Positions 52,588-60,702 of a stretch of DNA of 64,000 nt are shown here, piece by piece. The notes under the pieces are model-generated. The model had not been told where the DNA came from and did no database searches. It worked only from the letters and a program-made list of their open reading frames with translations. The DNA is from DTU052 sp050951725 (lineage in GTDB: Bacteria > Bacillota > Syntrophomonadia > Syntrophomonadales > DTU052): contig JBMNJO010000001.1 in assembly GCA_050951725.1 (NCBI GenBank), positions 372,001-436,000 of the forward strand. Reading direction: 5' to 3'. Made by a program: the position numbers and the translations under genes. Position 1 is the stretch's first letter; the number at the start of each line of letters is the position of its first letter.

Positions 52588-53116
52588 TTTAAACCACTGC
52601 TGGAATAGTATAATTTTCAAGCCATAAAAAGGTTGGCCATAAAGGAGGCCAACCTTTTCACTTCTTTGTTACTTAACCCTTCCTGTTCAATCGCACTTGC
52701 CAATACGCATTTACGGCCACCGCGACGCCGTTTTAACTGAAGCCGACGATAGCAGGACAATCATTATACTGAGCATCACTACAAAATAATCGAATTCGTA
52801 AAAAGAAGGAAGGAATTTTAGGTGAACGCGTCGAACGTTGTCTTATATAAAACCTCCCTGGGTTTGGAGTCATTTAAGGGACGTCAGGACGTAAATGTGA
52901 ATTGTTGTACATGATCTCGTTTAGACAGTATTCCAATGAGGGAGGTCAAAAGCTTAGAGCAAGGTCTGCTGCTATGCGCCATTTACATATGACCGACCAC
53001 TTGATCAATAATGAAGATCATTGTTCATCATTTGATTCGATGGTTGGATTTTCGTGTGAAAGGCGCAGTAGCAAGCAGTCGCGCTTATTAAGTCAAATTA
53101 GAAAGGAAGGGTTTTA
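52588..53116. other. 529 bp between the two thiolase genes
   Basis: Besides the terminator at 52627-52658 no gene is supportable. TGAACGCGTCGAA near 52823 resembles TGGACGCGGCGAA near 54500, upstream of the next gene. AGAAAGGAAGG precedes ATG 53117. Confidence 0.4.
52627..52658 (+). terminator. Rho-independent terminator after thiolase 1
   Basis: AAAAGGTTGGCC and GGCCAACCTTTT form a perfect 12-bp stem with an 8-nt loop, ending in TTTT. Confidence 0.92.
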
Positions 53117-54283
53117 ATGAAAGAAGTCGTACTAGTTGATGGAGTCCGTTCGCCAAATGGTAGAGCTCATGCTGAAAAAGGTTGGTTCCGTAACCGGATG
53201 CCGGACGAGCTTCTGGTAGCTTGCTATCATGCACTATTTGCCCGCAATCCGCAGGTAAAACCCGAAATGGTTGAAGCAGCTTATATCGGTACTGCCAACC
53301 AGGGCGGTGTAACCAATGACATGGGGCGTTTAGCATGGCTGGCTGCAGGCCTGCCCGAAAGTGTTGCTGCCAACAGTATCTGCCAGCAATGTCCCTCCGG
53401 TATGTCTGCTACCGAACATGCTGCCAGGGCAATCATGTGCGGTGAAGGCGATATCTACGTGGTTGGTGGCGTAGAAGACATGGGCAAAATGCCCAAGGGA
53501 ATGTATCTCCCCAAAGCTGTGGCGGATAAATATGGTGAGTGGGATCTCCAAATGGGCCCCACCGCTGAGAAAGTTGCCGCAATGTGGAATGTCTCCGTCG
53601 AAGATATGAATCTGTTTGCTTACTGGAGCAACAAAAATGCTGCTGCAGCTAGAGATGCCGGCAAATTCAGTCACGAAATCGTTCCCATCGAAGGACATGA
53701 TTTGGACGGCAAACCTTTCATGGTTGATAGTGACCAGTGGATCAGAGGTGACATCAACCTCGAGGCTATGGCAAAAATGAAACCTGCGTTCAAACCAGAT
53801 GGCGTAATCACCGCTGCTATGTCTTCACCTCTGACCTGCGGCGCTTGTGCCATGATTTTGATGAGCCGCGAAAAAGCTGACGAGCTCGGCTGCTCCTACA
53901 CCATTAAGTACGTAGGTGGCGCAATGGCCGGTAACGACCCCACCATCATGGGTGTTGGTCCGATTGCAGCTGTTCAGAAACTGTTGGCTCGTACTGGCCT
54001 CACCATAGACGACATCGATGTGGTTGAGCTCAACGAAGCTTTCGCCAGCCAATCACTGGCCGTCATCAGAGAACTTGGACTGGGACAGAATGCACCTTTC
54101 GATAAGGTCAACCTGTGGGGCGGGGCCCTGGCTCTGGGACATCCGCTGGGTCAATCCGGTGCCAGAATTATCATTACCCTGAACAACATCATGAAGTATG
54201 AAAGACCCGATGCGAAGTTAGGTCTGGCAACACTGTGCGGCGGCTTTGGTAACGCGAATGCCAGCCTGTGGGAAAGAGTCTAA
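53117..54283 (+). CDS. Thiolase family protein, copy 2
   Basis: 388 residues, by eye about 80% identical to copy 1 over its whole length, so a tandem duplication. Same active-site features: Cys92 in CQQCPSGMSATEHA, ELNEAFASQS, LGHPLGQSGARI and a final LCGGFGNANAS. Differences cluster around 120-150 (GKMPKGMYLPK against copy 1 YRVPMGMGAAYPK), near a loop that may shape substrate choice. Has its own ribosome site and terminator, so the two copies may be regulated separately. Confidence 0.88.
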   Translation: MKEVVLVDGVRSPNGRAHAEKGWFRNRMPDELLVACYHALFARNPQVKPEMVEAAYIGTANQGGVTNDMGRLAWLAAGLPESVAANSICQQCPSGMSATEHAARAIMCGEGDIYVVGGVEDMGKMPKGMYLPKAVADKYGEWDLQMGPTAEKVAAMWNVSVEDMNLFAYWSNKNAAAARDAGKFSHEIVPIEGHDLDGKPFMVDSDQWIRGDINLEAMAKMKPAFKPDGVITAAMSSPLTCGACAMILMSREKADELGCSYTIKYVGGAMAGNDPTIMGVGPIAAVQKLLARTGLTIDDIDVVELNEAFASQSLAVIRELGLGQNAPFDKVNLWGGALALGHPLGQSGARIIITLNNIMKYERPDAKLGLATLCGGFGNANASLWERV

Positions 54284-54335
54284 TTTAACCATAATTCAAA
54301 ACAAAATAACTGAACTGATTAATTGATCAAATCCC

Positions 54336-54370
54336 GAAGAGGTTGACCATAAAAAAGGTCAGCCTCTTTC
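54336..54370 (+). terminator. Rho-independent terminator after thiolase 2
   Basis: GAAGAGGTTGACC pairs with GGTCAGCCTCTTTC (one G-T), loop ATAAAAAA, T-rich 3' side. It is similar in sequence to the terminator of thiolase 1, in line with duplication of the unit. Confidence 0.85.
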
Positions 54371-54561
54371 GTCTTCGCTCGTTACAAAGTATCGTCCATA
54401 TTGAGATTCCCCTCACAATGAAAACAGACCGATGCCGACAAACTATAAGAGATGCAAAATACAAGATAAATAATAAATAAATTCTGAAAGGATTGATTAT
54501 TGGACGCGGCGAATATATTGAGTAGACAAATCAACCCCAAATCACAAGGAGGAATTCTTTA

Positions 54562-55671
54562 ATGATCAAATCAAGACTGTGCGACCTGGTAGGAATCAAG
54601 TATCCCATCATTCAAGCCGGAATGGGACCTTTCCCCACCACCGACCTGTGCATTGCTTCTGCAAATGCTGGCGTGCTGGGTATTCTAAGCTCGAGCGGTC
54701 TCGCCAACCAAAGTCAGAAGCAAATATACGGCGCTTTCTGCCGTTCCGGCAATGCCGATCCTGACAAAGACAGTCCAGAAGAAATCCTAAGGAAGATCTT
54801 CTATAAGGTTCTCGAAAATACCCGGGAATCGCAGGGAATCTTTGGCGTAAACGTAATGGTTTCGGCCGAAATGAAAGACATAGCTCAGGTCATTATCGGT
54901 ACCATGCTCAAGGTCCGCGAGGAAGACCCCGAAATGAAAAAGCGCTTTAAGGTCCTGATCACGTCCGCTGGTGACCCACTTCCCTGGAGTGAAGTCATTA
55001 AAAAGACTGATCTGGTATGGATGCACGTAATGCCGTCAGTTCAGGCGGCCAGACGCTGTAAGAAAGCCGGCGTTAATGTAATTATTGCCTCCGGTCATGA
55101 GGGTGGTTTCCATACTTCCTGGGAACCGGTTCACTCCATGATCCTGCTTCCCGCCGTAATCGATGAGGTTGCTGACGAAAACACTCTGATCGTTGGCACC
55201 GGCGGATTCTGCGATGGCAAGACCCTGGCAGCGGCTCTGGTGATGGGCGCAGAAGGGGCACAAATGGGCACCCGCTTCCTGGCCACCGAAGAAAGTGATT
55301 TCCCGCCTCTCTGGAAACAAGGCGTTGTTGAGACTCCCGACAGGGGAACTCTGGTGGCTCGCGGCTTTGTCGGTCCGGCTCGCTGGATTAAAAATGACCG
55401 CAGCAAATTGCACCAGAGAAATACTCTTCAGAAGTCACCCGGCGTATTCCTGGGAGTTCCTGACGATTACAGCACTATGGATATGTCATTGATCGATTTC
55501 GAAAATGAATCCATCAATGCCGTCTATGCTGGCGACAGAGAGAAAGCCATGATGGCGGCTGGTGAATCAGCACAACGCTGTAACGACCTGCCCAAGGTAA
55601 ACGACCTGGTTCAGACGATTATGAAGGAAACTGAAGAGATCTTAAGAGCGGTTCCCAACCGGCTGGCGTAA
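54562..55671 (+). CDS. Nitronate monooxygenase / FabK-like flavoprotein (copy 2)
   Basis: 369 residues, the same length as copy 1 at 24533-25642 and by eye about 70% identical. Shares YPIIQAGMGPF, GIFGVNVMVS, SGHEGGFHTSW and VGTGGFCDGKTLAAALVMGAEGAQMGTRFLAT. It lies directly behind the thiolases with CAAGGAGGA before the ATG and ends in a terminator. Its place inside the CoA-ester cluster supports a role on thioesters rather than nitroalkanes, but no substrate can be read from the sequence. Confidence 0.8.
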   Translation: MIKSRLCDLVGIKYPIIQAGMGPFPTTDLCIASANAGVLGILSSSGLANQSQKQIYGAFCRSGNADPDKDSPEEILRKIFYKVLENTRESQGIFGVNVMVSAEMKDIAQVIIGTMLKVREEDPEMKKRFKVLITSAGDPLPWSEVIKKTDLVWMHVMPSVQAARRCKKAGVNVIIASGHEGGFHTSWEPVHSMILLPAVIDEVADENTLIVGTGGFCDGKTLAAALVMGAEGAQMGTRFLATEESDFPPLWKQGVVETPDRGTLVARGFVGPARWIKNDRSKLHQRNTLQKSPGVFLGVPDDYSTMDMSLIDFENESINAVYAGDREKAMMAAGESAQRCNDLPKVNDLVQTIMKETEEILRAVPNRLA

Positions 55672-55746
55672 TTCATTTAACACTGATAAATTTGGCAGAA
55701 AATATAACGTAACAAAACTAAAGACAAACCTCGGTTCGGTGCGATA

Positions 55747-55788
55747 AAGGGCTCAATAATCTGCATTATTTCGGATTACTGAGCCCTT
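55747..55788 (+). terminator. Terminator after nitronate monooxygenase copy 2
   Basis: AAGGGCTCA...TGAGCCCTT with further AATAATC/GATTA pairing inside; ATTTTGT follows. Confidence 0.88.
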
Positions 55789-55873
55789 ATTTTGTCTACA
55801 ACGAATATGTTCAATTCACAGTATTACATCAGGAATAATAGTATCGGGAAGGGTAGGGAAATTGCTTGAAAGC

Positions 55874-55902
55874 TTGGTAACATAAACTGATAATAATATA
55901 AT
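55874..55902 (+). promoter_or_regulatory. Sigma-A-type promoter before the thioesterase
   Basis: TTGGTA (55874-55879), a 17-nt spacer, and a perfect TATAAT (55897-55902), 57 nt before ATG 55959. Confidence 0.65.
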
Positions 55903-55958
55903 AGGTTTAACGTTATCACTAATGGGACATCAAATAGTATCATGCTAGGAGCTTGGTT

Positions 55959-56342
55959 ATGTTAAGAAAATCATTTATGCCAAGAATGGCGGACATCATT
56001 GGGGGAAGACATGCGAGGCACGACGTTGTGTCCCTCTGGCTGGTGGAAGGTTTTATCGGAATATTGGAGATGTTCAATCCCAACGTATGGGAGGCCGGAC
56101 TGATAATGGCCAACCAGAATATTGATTATACCGGGGAAATCGTCTGGGGAAAAGAAGTGGTAGTTGAGACAGGTGTGGAAAGCATCGGCGGCTCCAGTTT
56201 TGTGCTGCAGCAAAACATTTACCAGGATTCCCGCCATTGTGCCAGAGCACATGTTACACTGATCAACTATGATTATGAAGCGTTAAAACCCGAATCCATA
56301 CCCCCGGAGGTTCGGAATAAACTTGAGGAGCATTTGACCTAG
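55959..56342 (+). CDS. Hot-dog fold acyl-CoA thioesterase-like protein
   Basis: 127 residues from ATG 55959 (CTAGGAG 8 nt upstream; TTG 55953 is less likely). The 4HBT-like hot-dog pattern is visible: HDVVSLWLVEGFIGILEMF (long helix), NQNIDYTGEIVWGKEVVVETGVESIGGSSF (strands), and QDSRHCARAHVTLINYDYE. The family hydrolyses acyl-CoA esters. It lies between the flavoprotein and the CoA-transferase genes and has its own promoter and terminator. Confidence 0.72.
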   Translation: MLRKSFMPRMADIIGGRHARHDVVSLWLVEGFIGILEMFNPNVWEAGLIMANQNIDYTGEIVWGKEVVVETGVESIGGSSFVLQQNIYQDSRHCARAHVTLINYDYEALKPESIPPEVRNKLEEHLT

Positions 56343-56399
56343 TTCGGATGATACCGTCCGGTATCGATTCATATGTTGTCCATAAGAATACTAATACTG

Positions 56400-56433
56400 A
56401 AAACGGCTTCTGGATCATAACAGAAGCCGTTTT
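56400..56433 (+). terminator. Strong terminator after the thioesterase
   Basis: AAAACGGCTTCTG and CAGAAGCCGTTTT, perfect 13-bp stem, 8-nt loop, ending TTTTCTCC. It also faces the 3' end of the split CoA-transferase gene. Confidence 0.9.
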
Positions 56434-56446
56434 CTCCTTAAAAACT

Positions 56447-56872
56447 TTACCTGATATAATTCAGCTTGCGTGCGGCAAACCTCAGCTCATCACGGAAGTC
56501 GGGGTGGGCGATGGATATCAGTTTCTCCACCCGTGACTTTATGCTCTGGCCCTTTAAAAATACCGCCCCGTATTCGGTGACCACCCATTGGACCTCGGTC
56601 CGGGAAGTAGTGATAAAACTGCCAGGATAAAGCTGGGGGACGATTTTGGACTTCCTCTGCCCGTTTTTATCCACCACGGTTGATTCCAGGCATATAAATG
56701 ATTTGCCGCCGTTGGACATCCAGGCACCCTGGACAAAATCAACCTGACCCCCGGTACACGAGTACTGAATGGGACCAATCGACTCAGAAACACATTGTCC
56801 GGTAAGATCCATTTGCAGAGTAGCATTGATGGATATCATGTTATCGTTTTGGGCTATAATGTACGGGTTGTT
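56447..56872 (-). pseudogene. 4-hydroxybutyrate-type CoA-transferase, C-terminal fragment
   Basis: About 140 residues matching the C-terminal third of acetyl-CoA hydrolase/4-hydroxybutyrate CoA-transferases (NPYIIAQNDNM at the break, then LDLTGQ-like MDLTGQCVSESIG, VVTEYGAVFLKGQS and SIAHPDFRDEL). The homology begins at about 56872, where transposon sequence stops; the first internal ATG is 56839. The N-terminal part continues at 59370-60290 on the other side of a 2.5-kb insert. Joining the two parts gives VVN/NPYIIAQNDNM, which matches the paralogue VNNLMTIAQHDNM, so almost no target sequence was lost. The fragment lacks the catalytic Glu and its own start signals. Confidence 0.88.
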
Positions 56873-57291
56873 GATAGCATCTCCCTATCCAACAGATGGG
56901 CTTCATCAACGATTACGACCGGCTGCAACTTATGGATGCCCTTCATCAGTTCAATCTCTTTATGCAGTTGACGCTTAGCATCACCCCGATAGAATTTGGC
57001 TTCACACCCTAACTGCTCAAGTAAGCCTTTGTAAAAATGCCTCGGTGTAAGCTTTGAATCCGCTAGGTACATTACCATGAATTTAGTATTATCCAGGATA
57101 TCTTTAAACCTTCGAATAGTTGTGGTCTTTCCTGTCCCACAGTCCCCGGTTACGACTATAAATTGCTGGCGCTCCGCGGCGTATTCCAGTCTTCCCAGGG
57201 TCTCTTCAATCCGGTGCGACTGGAACAACTGATCTGTTGGGATATCCCTTGAAAACGGGGTTCTGTTAAACCCATAGAAACCCTCAAACAT
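56854..57291 (-). pseudogene. ExeA/TniB-like AAA ATPase of the transposon, C-terminally truncated
   Basis: 145 residues against about 270 for the family. YGFNRTPFSRDIP near the start, Walker A VTGDCGTGKTT near 48 and Walker B PVVIVDEAHLLDREML near 125 are intact; family similarity ends right after DREML. The last eight codons are read from CoA-transferase sequence in another frame until a chance TAG. The sensor and C-terminal regions are gone. It overlaps the transposase gene by 8 nt. Probably non-functional. Confidence 0.85.
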
Positions 57292-58639
57292 TATCTTCGC
57301 CCTCCTTCCGAACTTTTCGGTAGGAGACGACTGGGATGGGAGGTTTCATACGCTCTTGATTCTTTTTCGCTGCGGCGCTTAGTAACCGTGATGAATCTGC
57401 TGGTTCCGGCAGTAAATGCTCTGGCAGCCGGGGCCTTTTTCCACTATGCTCTCCAATCACCATTTGGCGCACCCTAAAGGGTTCATGGCTTTCGTATTCA
57501 ATGGTTAATTCGCTGGTATCAGCCGGATCATAAATAACACTTACTTTGCACCCGATAAAGTTGAGCCCAACTTCGTACTTGCGGCCTTCGAAGCTTATGC
57601 AGCCTGATTTATCCACTTTTCGTTCTTCACAATGCATAAAGGCATTGGCTAATGTTTCGGGATCTATGTATTTCAAGGGATGTTTATCGCTGTGATAAGC
57701 AGCATACGGGGTAATGTTCCCGCTCAATCCAGTGTGTGGTTTATGCTGATAACATTCCTCCAGCCACACTGCGAACAATTGGTTCAATCTGTCCAGGCTT
57801 TGCGGTTTCTCCAGTGGCACTTCTGCCAGGAATGAGTCTACTAATCTATTGAACCTCTCCGGTTTTCCGGTAGCTTCAGGAGAATAGGGCTTGGCGTAGA
57901 GTAAGCGAATACCCATTTTGGAACAGGCCCTAATCATCCATTTGGTTCGATACTGACTGCCGTTATCAAAGTATACTTTTTCAGGCACTCCATACTTCAG
58001 AATTGCCTGGCGGAACGCATCTTCTACAATGATTTGATCGAGCATGGGATAGAATTGTCCATGCAGGATAAGCCGGGTAGCGTCATCGATGAAGATTACC
58101 AAGTAAACTTGTTTCTTGCGTCCATCCTGGCCAATAGGCAGGTATGGGCCGTATTTCAAGTCCGAATGCCATAATTGATTGCGATATTTCTTTTGATAAC
58201 GCCGAGCGGCGGTGCCGCTTTCAGCGTAAAGCTTCATATGTCGGGCACTGTACCCACGCTCCGCAAGTTTTTCCTGCAGGGTACTGCGCTTGATTTGGCC
58301 AGGCTCAGCTAACCCCTCCCACTCCAGGATCTGAATTATCTGTGATATGCTGCGACTTGGTACCTGCCTGCGCAACAGGATGGCTTGTTCAAGAATTTCT
58401 GGCGGGATGGCTTCACTGGTCCGGCAACCTCTCTTACCTTTCGGCTTTAGTCCGGAAAAACCTTCTCTTCGGTATTGGGTTAGATAACGGCGCAAGGTTC
58501 GTTCTGATATCCCGGATTCTTCGCATATCCTGGCTTTAATCTGTCGGGCCCGTGCATTATCTAAACCCTCGGCCAGAAGTGGAGATAACAGTTGCATCCG
58601 CTGGGCAGCAATTTCCTCGGCTTTCTTTTGGTCCTTCAT
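57284..58639 (-). CDS. DDE-type integrase/transposase (rve core, Mu-C-like tail)
   Basis: 451 residues. N-terminal helix-turn-helix (ISERTLRRYLTQYRREGFSGLKP near 45). The rve core shows the DDE triad: WHSDLKYG near 170, VYFDNGSQYRT near 228 and GKPERFNRLVDSF near 264. A C-terminal beta-barrel (GCISFEGRKYEVGLNFIGCKVSVIYDP) resembles the TniA/MuA-C domain. The frame is intact. It overlaps the ATPase gene by 8 nt, as usual when transposase and ATPase act together. Confidence 0.9.
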   Translation of the reverse strand: MKDQKKAEEIAAQRMQLLSPLLAEGLDNARARQIKARICEESGISERTLRRYLTQYRREGFSGLKPKGKRGCRTSEAIPPEILEQAILLRRQVPSRSISQIIQILEWEGLAEPGQIKRSTLQEKLAERGYSARHMKLYAESGTAARRYQKKYRNQLWHSDLKYGPYLPIGQDGRKKQVYLVIFIDDATRLILHGQFYPMLDQIIVEDAFRQAILKYGVPEKVYFDNGSQYRTKWMIRACSKMGIRLLYAKPYSPEATGKPERFNRLVDSFLAEVPLEKPQSLDRLNQLFAVWLEECYQHKPHTGLSGNITPYAAYHSDKHPLKYIDPETLANAFMHCEERKVDKSGCISFEGRKYEVGLNFIGCKVSVIYDPADTSELTIEYESHEPFRVRQMVIGEHSGKRPRLPEHLLPEPADSSRLLSAAAKKNQERMKPPIPVVSYRKVRKEGEDNV

Positions 58640-58688
58640 GCTGATTTCCTCCTTTGTCAGGTTTCAGCATGAGTCTATCCCATGTCCA

Positions 58689-59192
58689 TTACGGACAGAA
58701 TGCAAAACGGGTATGTGGCCAAAGATTTAAATTTGCTATCGGTCGGACAATTCTCGCCAGCCATCCCGGAGCATCTCCAACATGATGCCATATTCTCTGG
58801 AGCTTGGACTTTGGAAGTAGGGATGCATCGTTCACAGATTCATTGCCATATCTGATCTTGATTGATTCCAGGCACCCTTGAAAGTAATCAGCCAGGTTGT
58901 TAAACCAGTGTCGCCAGCGGCCTAGGGTTGCTTCATCGGCTGGTATGCTTAATTTCGACTCTCCGGTTACCACTGCTTCAATACTCTCACTGACGTGGCG
59001 CTTGTATGGAACAAGTTTATCGGGGAGTTCGTGATGAATACGCCTGCACTCTGCACATCGCAACCTGCGGATGACAAGGCACATTTTTTGGCCCTTATCA
59101 TTAATACAGATTCGCTTTCTACTGCCGATCACTTTCAACGGTCCATTACAGCATGGGCAAGAATTCTGTTCCTCGCTCCTAACAAAAAACAC
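58689..59192 (-). CDS. DUF6431-like zinc-binding protein of the transposon
   Basis: 167 residues from GTG 59192. Zinc-finger-like pairs CPCC near residue 12 and CAEC near 46, then RIHHELPDKLVPYKRH and a helical C-terminus with EATLGRWRHWFNN. Such proteins commonly precede this DDE transposase/AAA pair in Firmicutes. Possibly helps recognise transposon ends. The start is uncertain; AAAAGG directly abuts the GTG. Confidence 0.65.
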   Translation of the reverse strand: MFFVRSEEQNSCPCCNGPLKVIGSRKRICINDKGQKMCLVIRRLRCAECRRIHHELPDKLVPYKRHVSESIEAVVTGESKLSIPADEATLGRWRHWFNNLADYFQGCLESIKIRYGNESVNDASLLPKSKLQRIWHHVGDAPGWLARIVRPIANLNLWPHTRFAFCP

Positions 59193-59369
59193 CCTTTTCG
59201 GGGTTTTCTATTAGCTCATAATTTGATACAATGACCATGCTTTTAGGTGGGACGTCCTTGGTGCTTCTGTTTGGTCCAGTAGCACAACAAACAGGGACGT
59301 CTTTTCCTTTCTTAAGCTATGGTCATTATATCCAGCAACTCTCGGTCAGGCAATTCCATCAGCTTTCGG

Positions 59370-60290
59370 TCAGTTGAGATTGGCATTAACCACCCCCACA
59401 GTATGCATCTCCACCATCGGGTTTTCTTTCACGAAATTGTATACTTTCTCAGTACCGGTAGCGAAAGACCCGACCCACTTGTGTGGCATATAGGTCTTCT
59501 TGTTGCAGGTGATGGCCCCCGCTTCGTATAAATCCACCATTACGTCGGGGATTACCTCGGAATGTACACCCAGGTCACGTTTATCCTTCAGAGCATTACC
59601 GACTGCACCAGGAAGTCCTCCGTATCCCAGTTGGATTGTGGCTCCATCGGGAACCATATCGGCAATGTATCCGGCCATCATTTCCCATTCTTTTCTGGGG
59701 GGAGGGGTAGGAAAATTGGTTAGAGGCGTGTGATGCTCAGTAACCACATCCACTTCCGATATATGGATATGATTATTGCCATAGGTTCTTGGCATATCAT
59801 TATTAACTTCAAGTATAAACAGGCGCCGATTCGGATTTGACTTGGCAAAACTCCAGGCAAAGTCGACACTTACTCCGGTGCTGAAGAAACCGTGACTGTC
59901 CATTGGGGAAACACGAAGAACCGATACCTGTACAGGTCTTAATCCTCTTCCGGAAATAGTGTCCAGGTCACCGAACTTGACCGGAGAGTACGTAAAACAC
60001 CCGGTATTGACTCTTTGTCTCTCCAGTCCCACAAAGAATGAGTCAAATTCCATCAGATCTTTTATCGACGGGTCCAAAAAGGGATGGCTTTCGCCAATTA
60101 TACAGGCCGCCAGAACCGTAGGGTTATGCAGTTTGCCTTCCCTGACCCTTTTTGTGAGTGCCTGGAATATCCCTACTGGATGTCCAACAGCAAAGCCTGA
60201 GCTGATGACCTCATTGTCTCGAATCATCGCGACTGCTTCATCAGCCGTTTTTAATTTGGACTTGTACATATCCTGCCACTTTTGATGCAT
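59370..60290 (-). pseudogene. 4-hydroxybutyrate-type CoA-transferase, N-terminal fragment
   Basis: 306 residues from ATG 60290 (AGGGAGGA 7 nt upstream). Clear AcetylCoA_hydro N-terminal domain: VISSGFAVGHPVGIFQAL near 30, MDSHGFFSTGVSVDFAW, EVNNDMPRTYGNNHIHISEVD near 180, and GATIQLGYGGLPGAVGNAL near 228 followed by GVHSEVIPD with the catalytic Glu. Homology stops at VVN (59385); the last five codons are transposon sequence. The paired C-terminal part is at 56447-56872. It might still be translated as a truncated protein but would lack part of the active-site domain. Confidence 0.88.
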
Positions 60291-60702
60291 GATAGTCCTC
60301 CCTTTTTCATCGATTTACTTAATCCACTGGTTCTTAGGCCCAGGTTTTCCGACAGAATCAGGATTTCCACATACGATTGATAATCAGAAGAATTCTCGAA
60401 TAAGAATAATTTTAATGTGTTCCTGCAAAACATCCGCTCCGGGATAATGATCCCGGCATCATTGATAGGGTAAGGGGGAAATGTGGATCACTTGTCCGAC
60501 CAAAGAATCTACCCTTATTATGCCAGCAATTTGATTATGTTAACAAGGACATTCCGCAAGATTATCGTAGATATATGAGAAAAGATGTTGTAATAACTCG
60601 GATGGTGACAAGTATGAACATTTTTGTCGAAATACCGAACAAAACTGATTCTTATGGTATTATTTATATAAGAATTGAAAAGAATAAGTGAGGTGATTTG
60701 AG
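60291..60702. other. 412 bp divergent region between split and intact CoA-transferase genes
   Basis: Contains the palindrome at 60648-60675 near the start of the intact gene. No gene seen. GTGAGGTGATTTGAG precedes ATG 60703. Confidence 0.4.
60648..60675. promoter_or_regulatory. Inverted repeat, candidate operator for CoA-transferase-GNAT gene
   Basis: ATTCTTAT (60648-60655) and ATAAGAAT (60668-60675) are perfect inverted copies 12 nt apart, 27 nt before the start codon, around an AT-rich -10-like TATTAT. One half-site, ATTCTTAT, also occurs at 27529-27536 before the acyl-CoA synthetase. Confidence 0.45.

Larger units (their letters stand above)
56873..59384 (-). mobile_element. Truncated three-gene transposon (DUF6431 / DDE transposase / ExeA-like ATPase)
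   Basis: Inserted in a CoA-transferase gene. The end next to the DUF6431 gene is preserved near 59384 and carries two imperfect copies of CTGACCGA(A/G)AG(C/T)TG(A/C)TGG (minus-strand reading, about 59377-59335), as expected for transposase-binding end repeats. The other end is missing: the ATPase gene runs directly into the target gene. The layout resembles small Tn7/Tn5053-like elements using a DDE transposase and an AAA ATPase. Confidence 0.8.

Noticed and set aside
52902..53117. 71-codon frame before thiolase 2
   Set aside because: It runs into the thiolase ribosome site and has no family signal; it looks like intergenic sequence.
40343..59265. Shared word AGGTGGGACG near 40343 and 59247
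   Set aside because: The match is only about 10 nt and the flanks differ.
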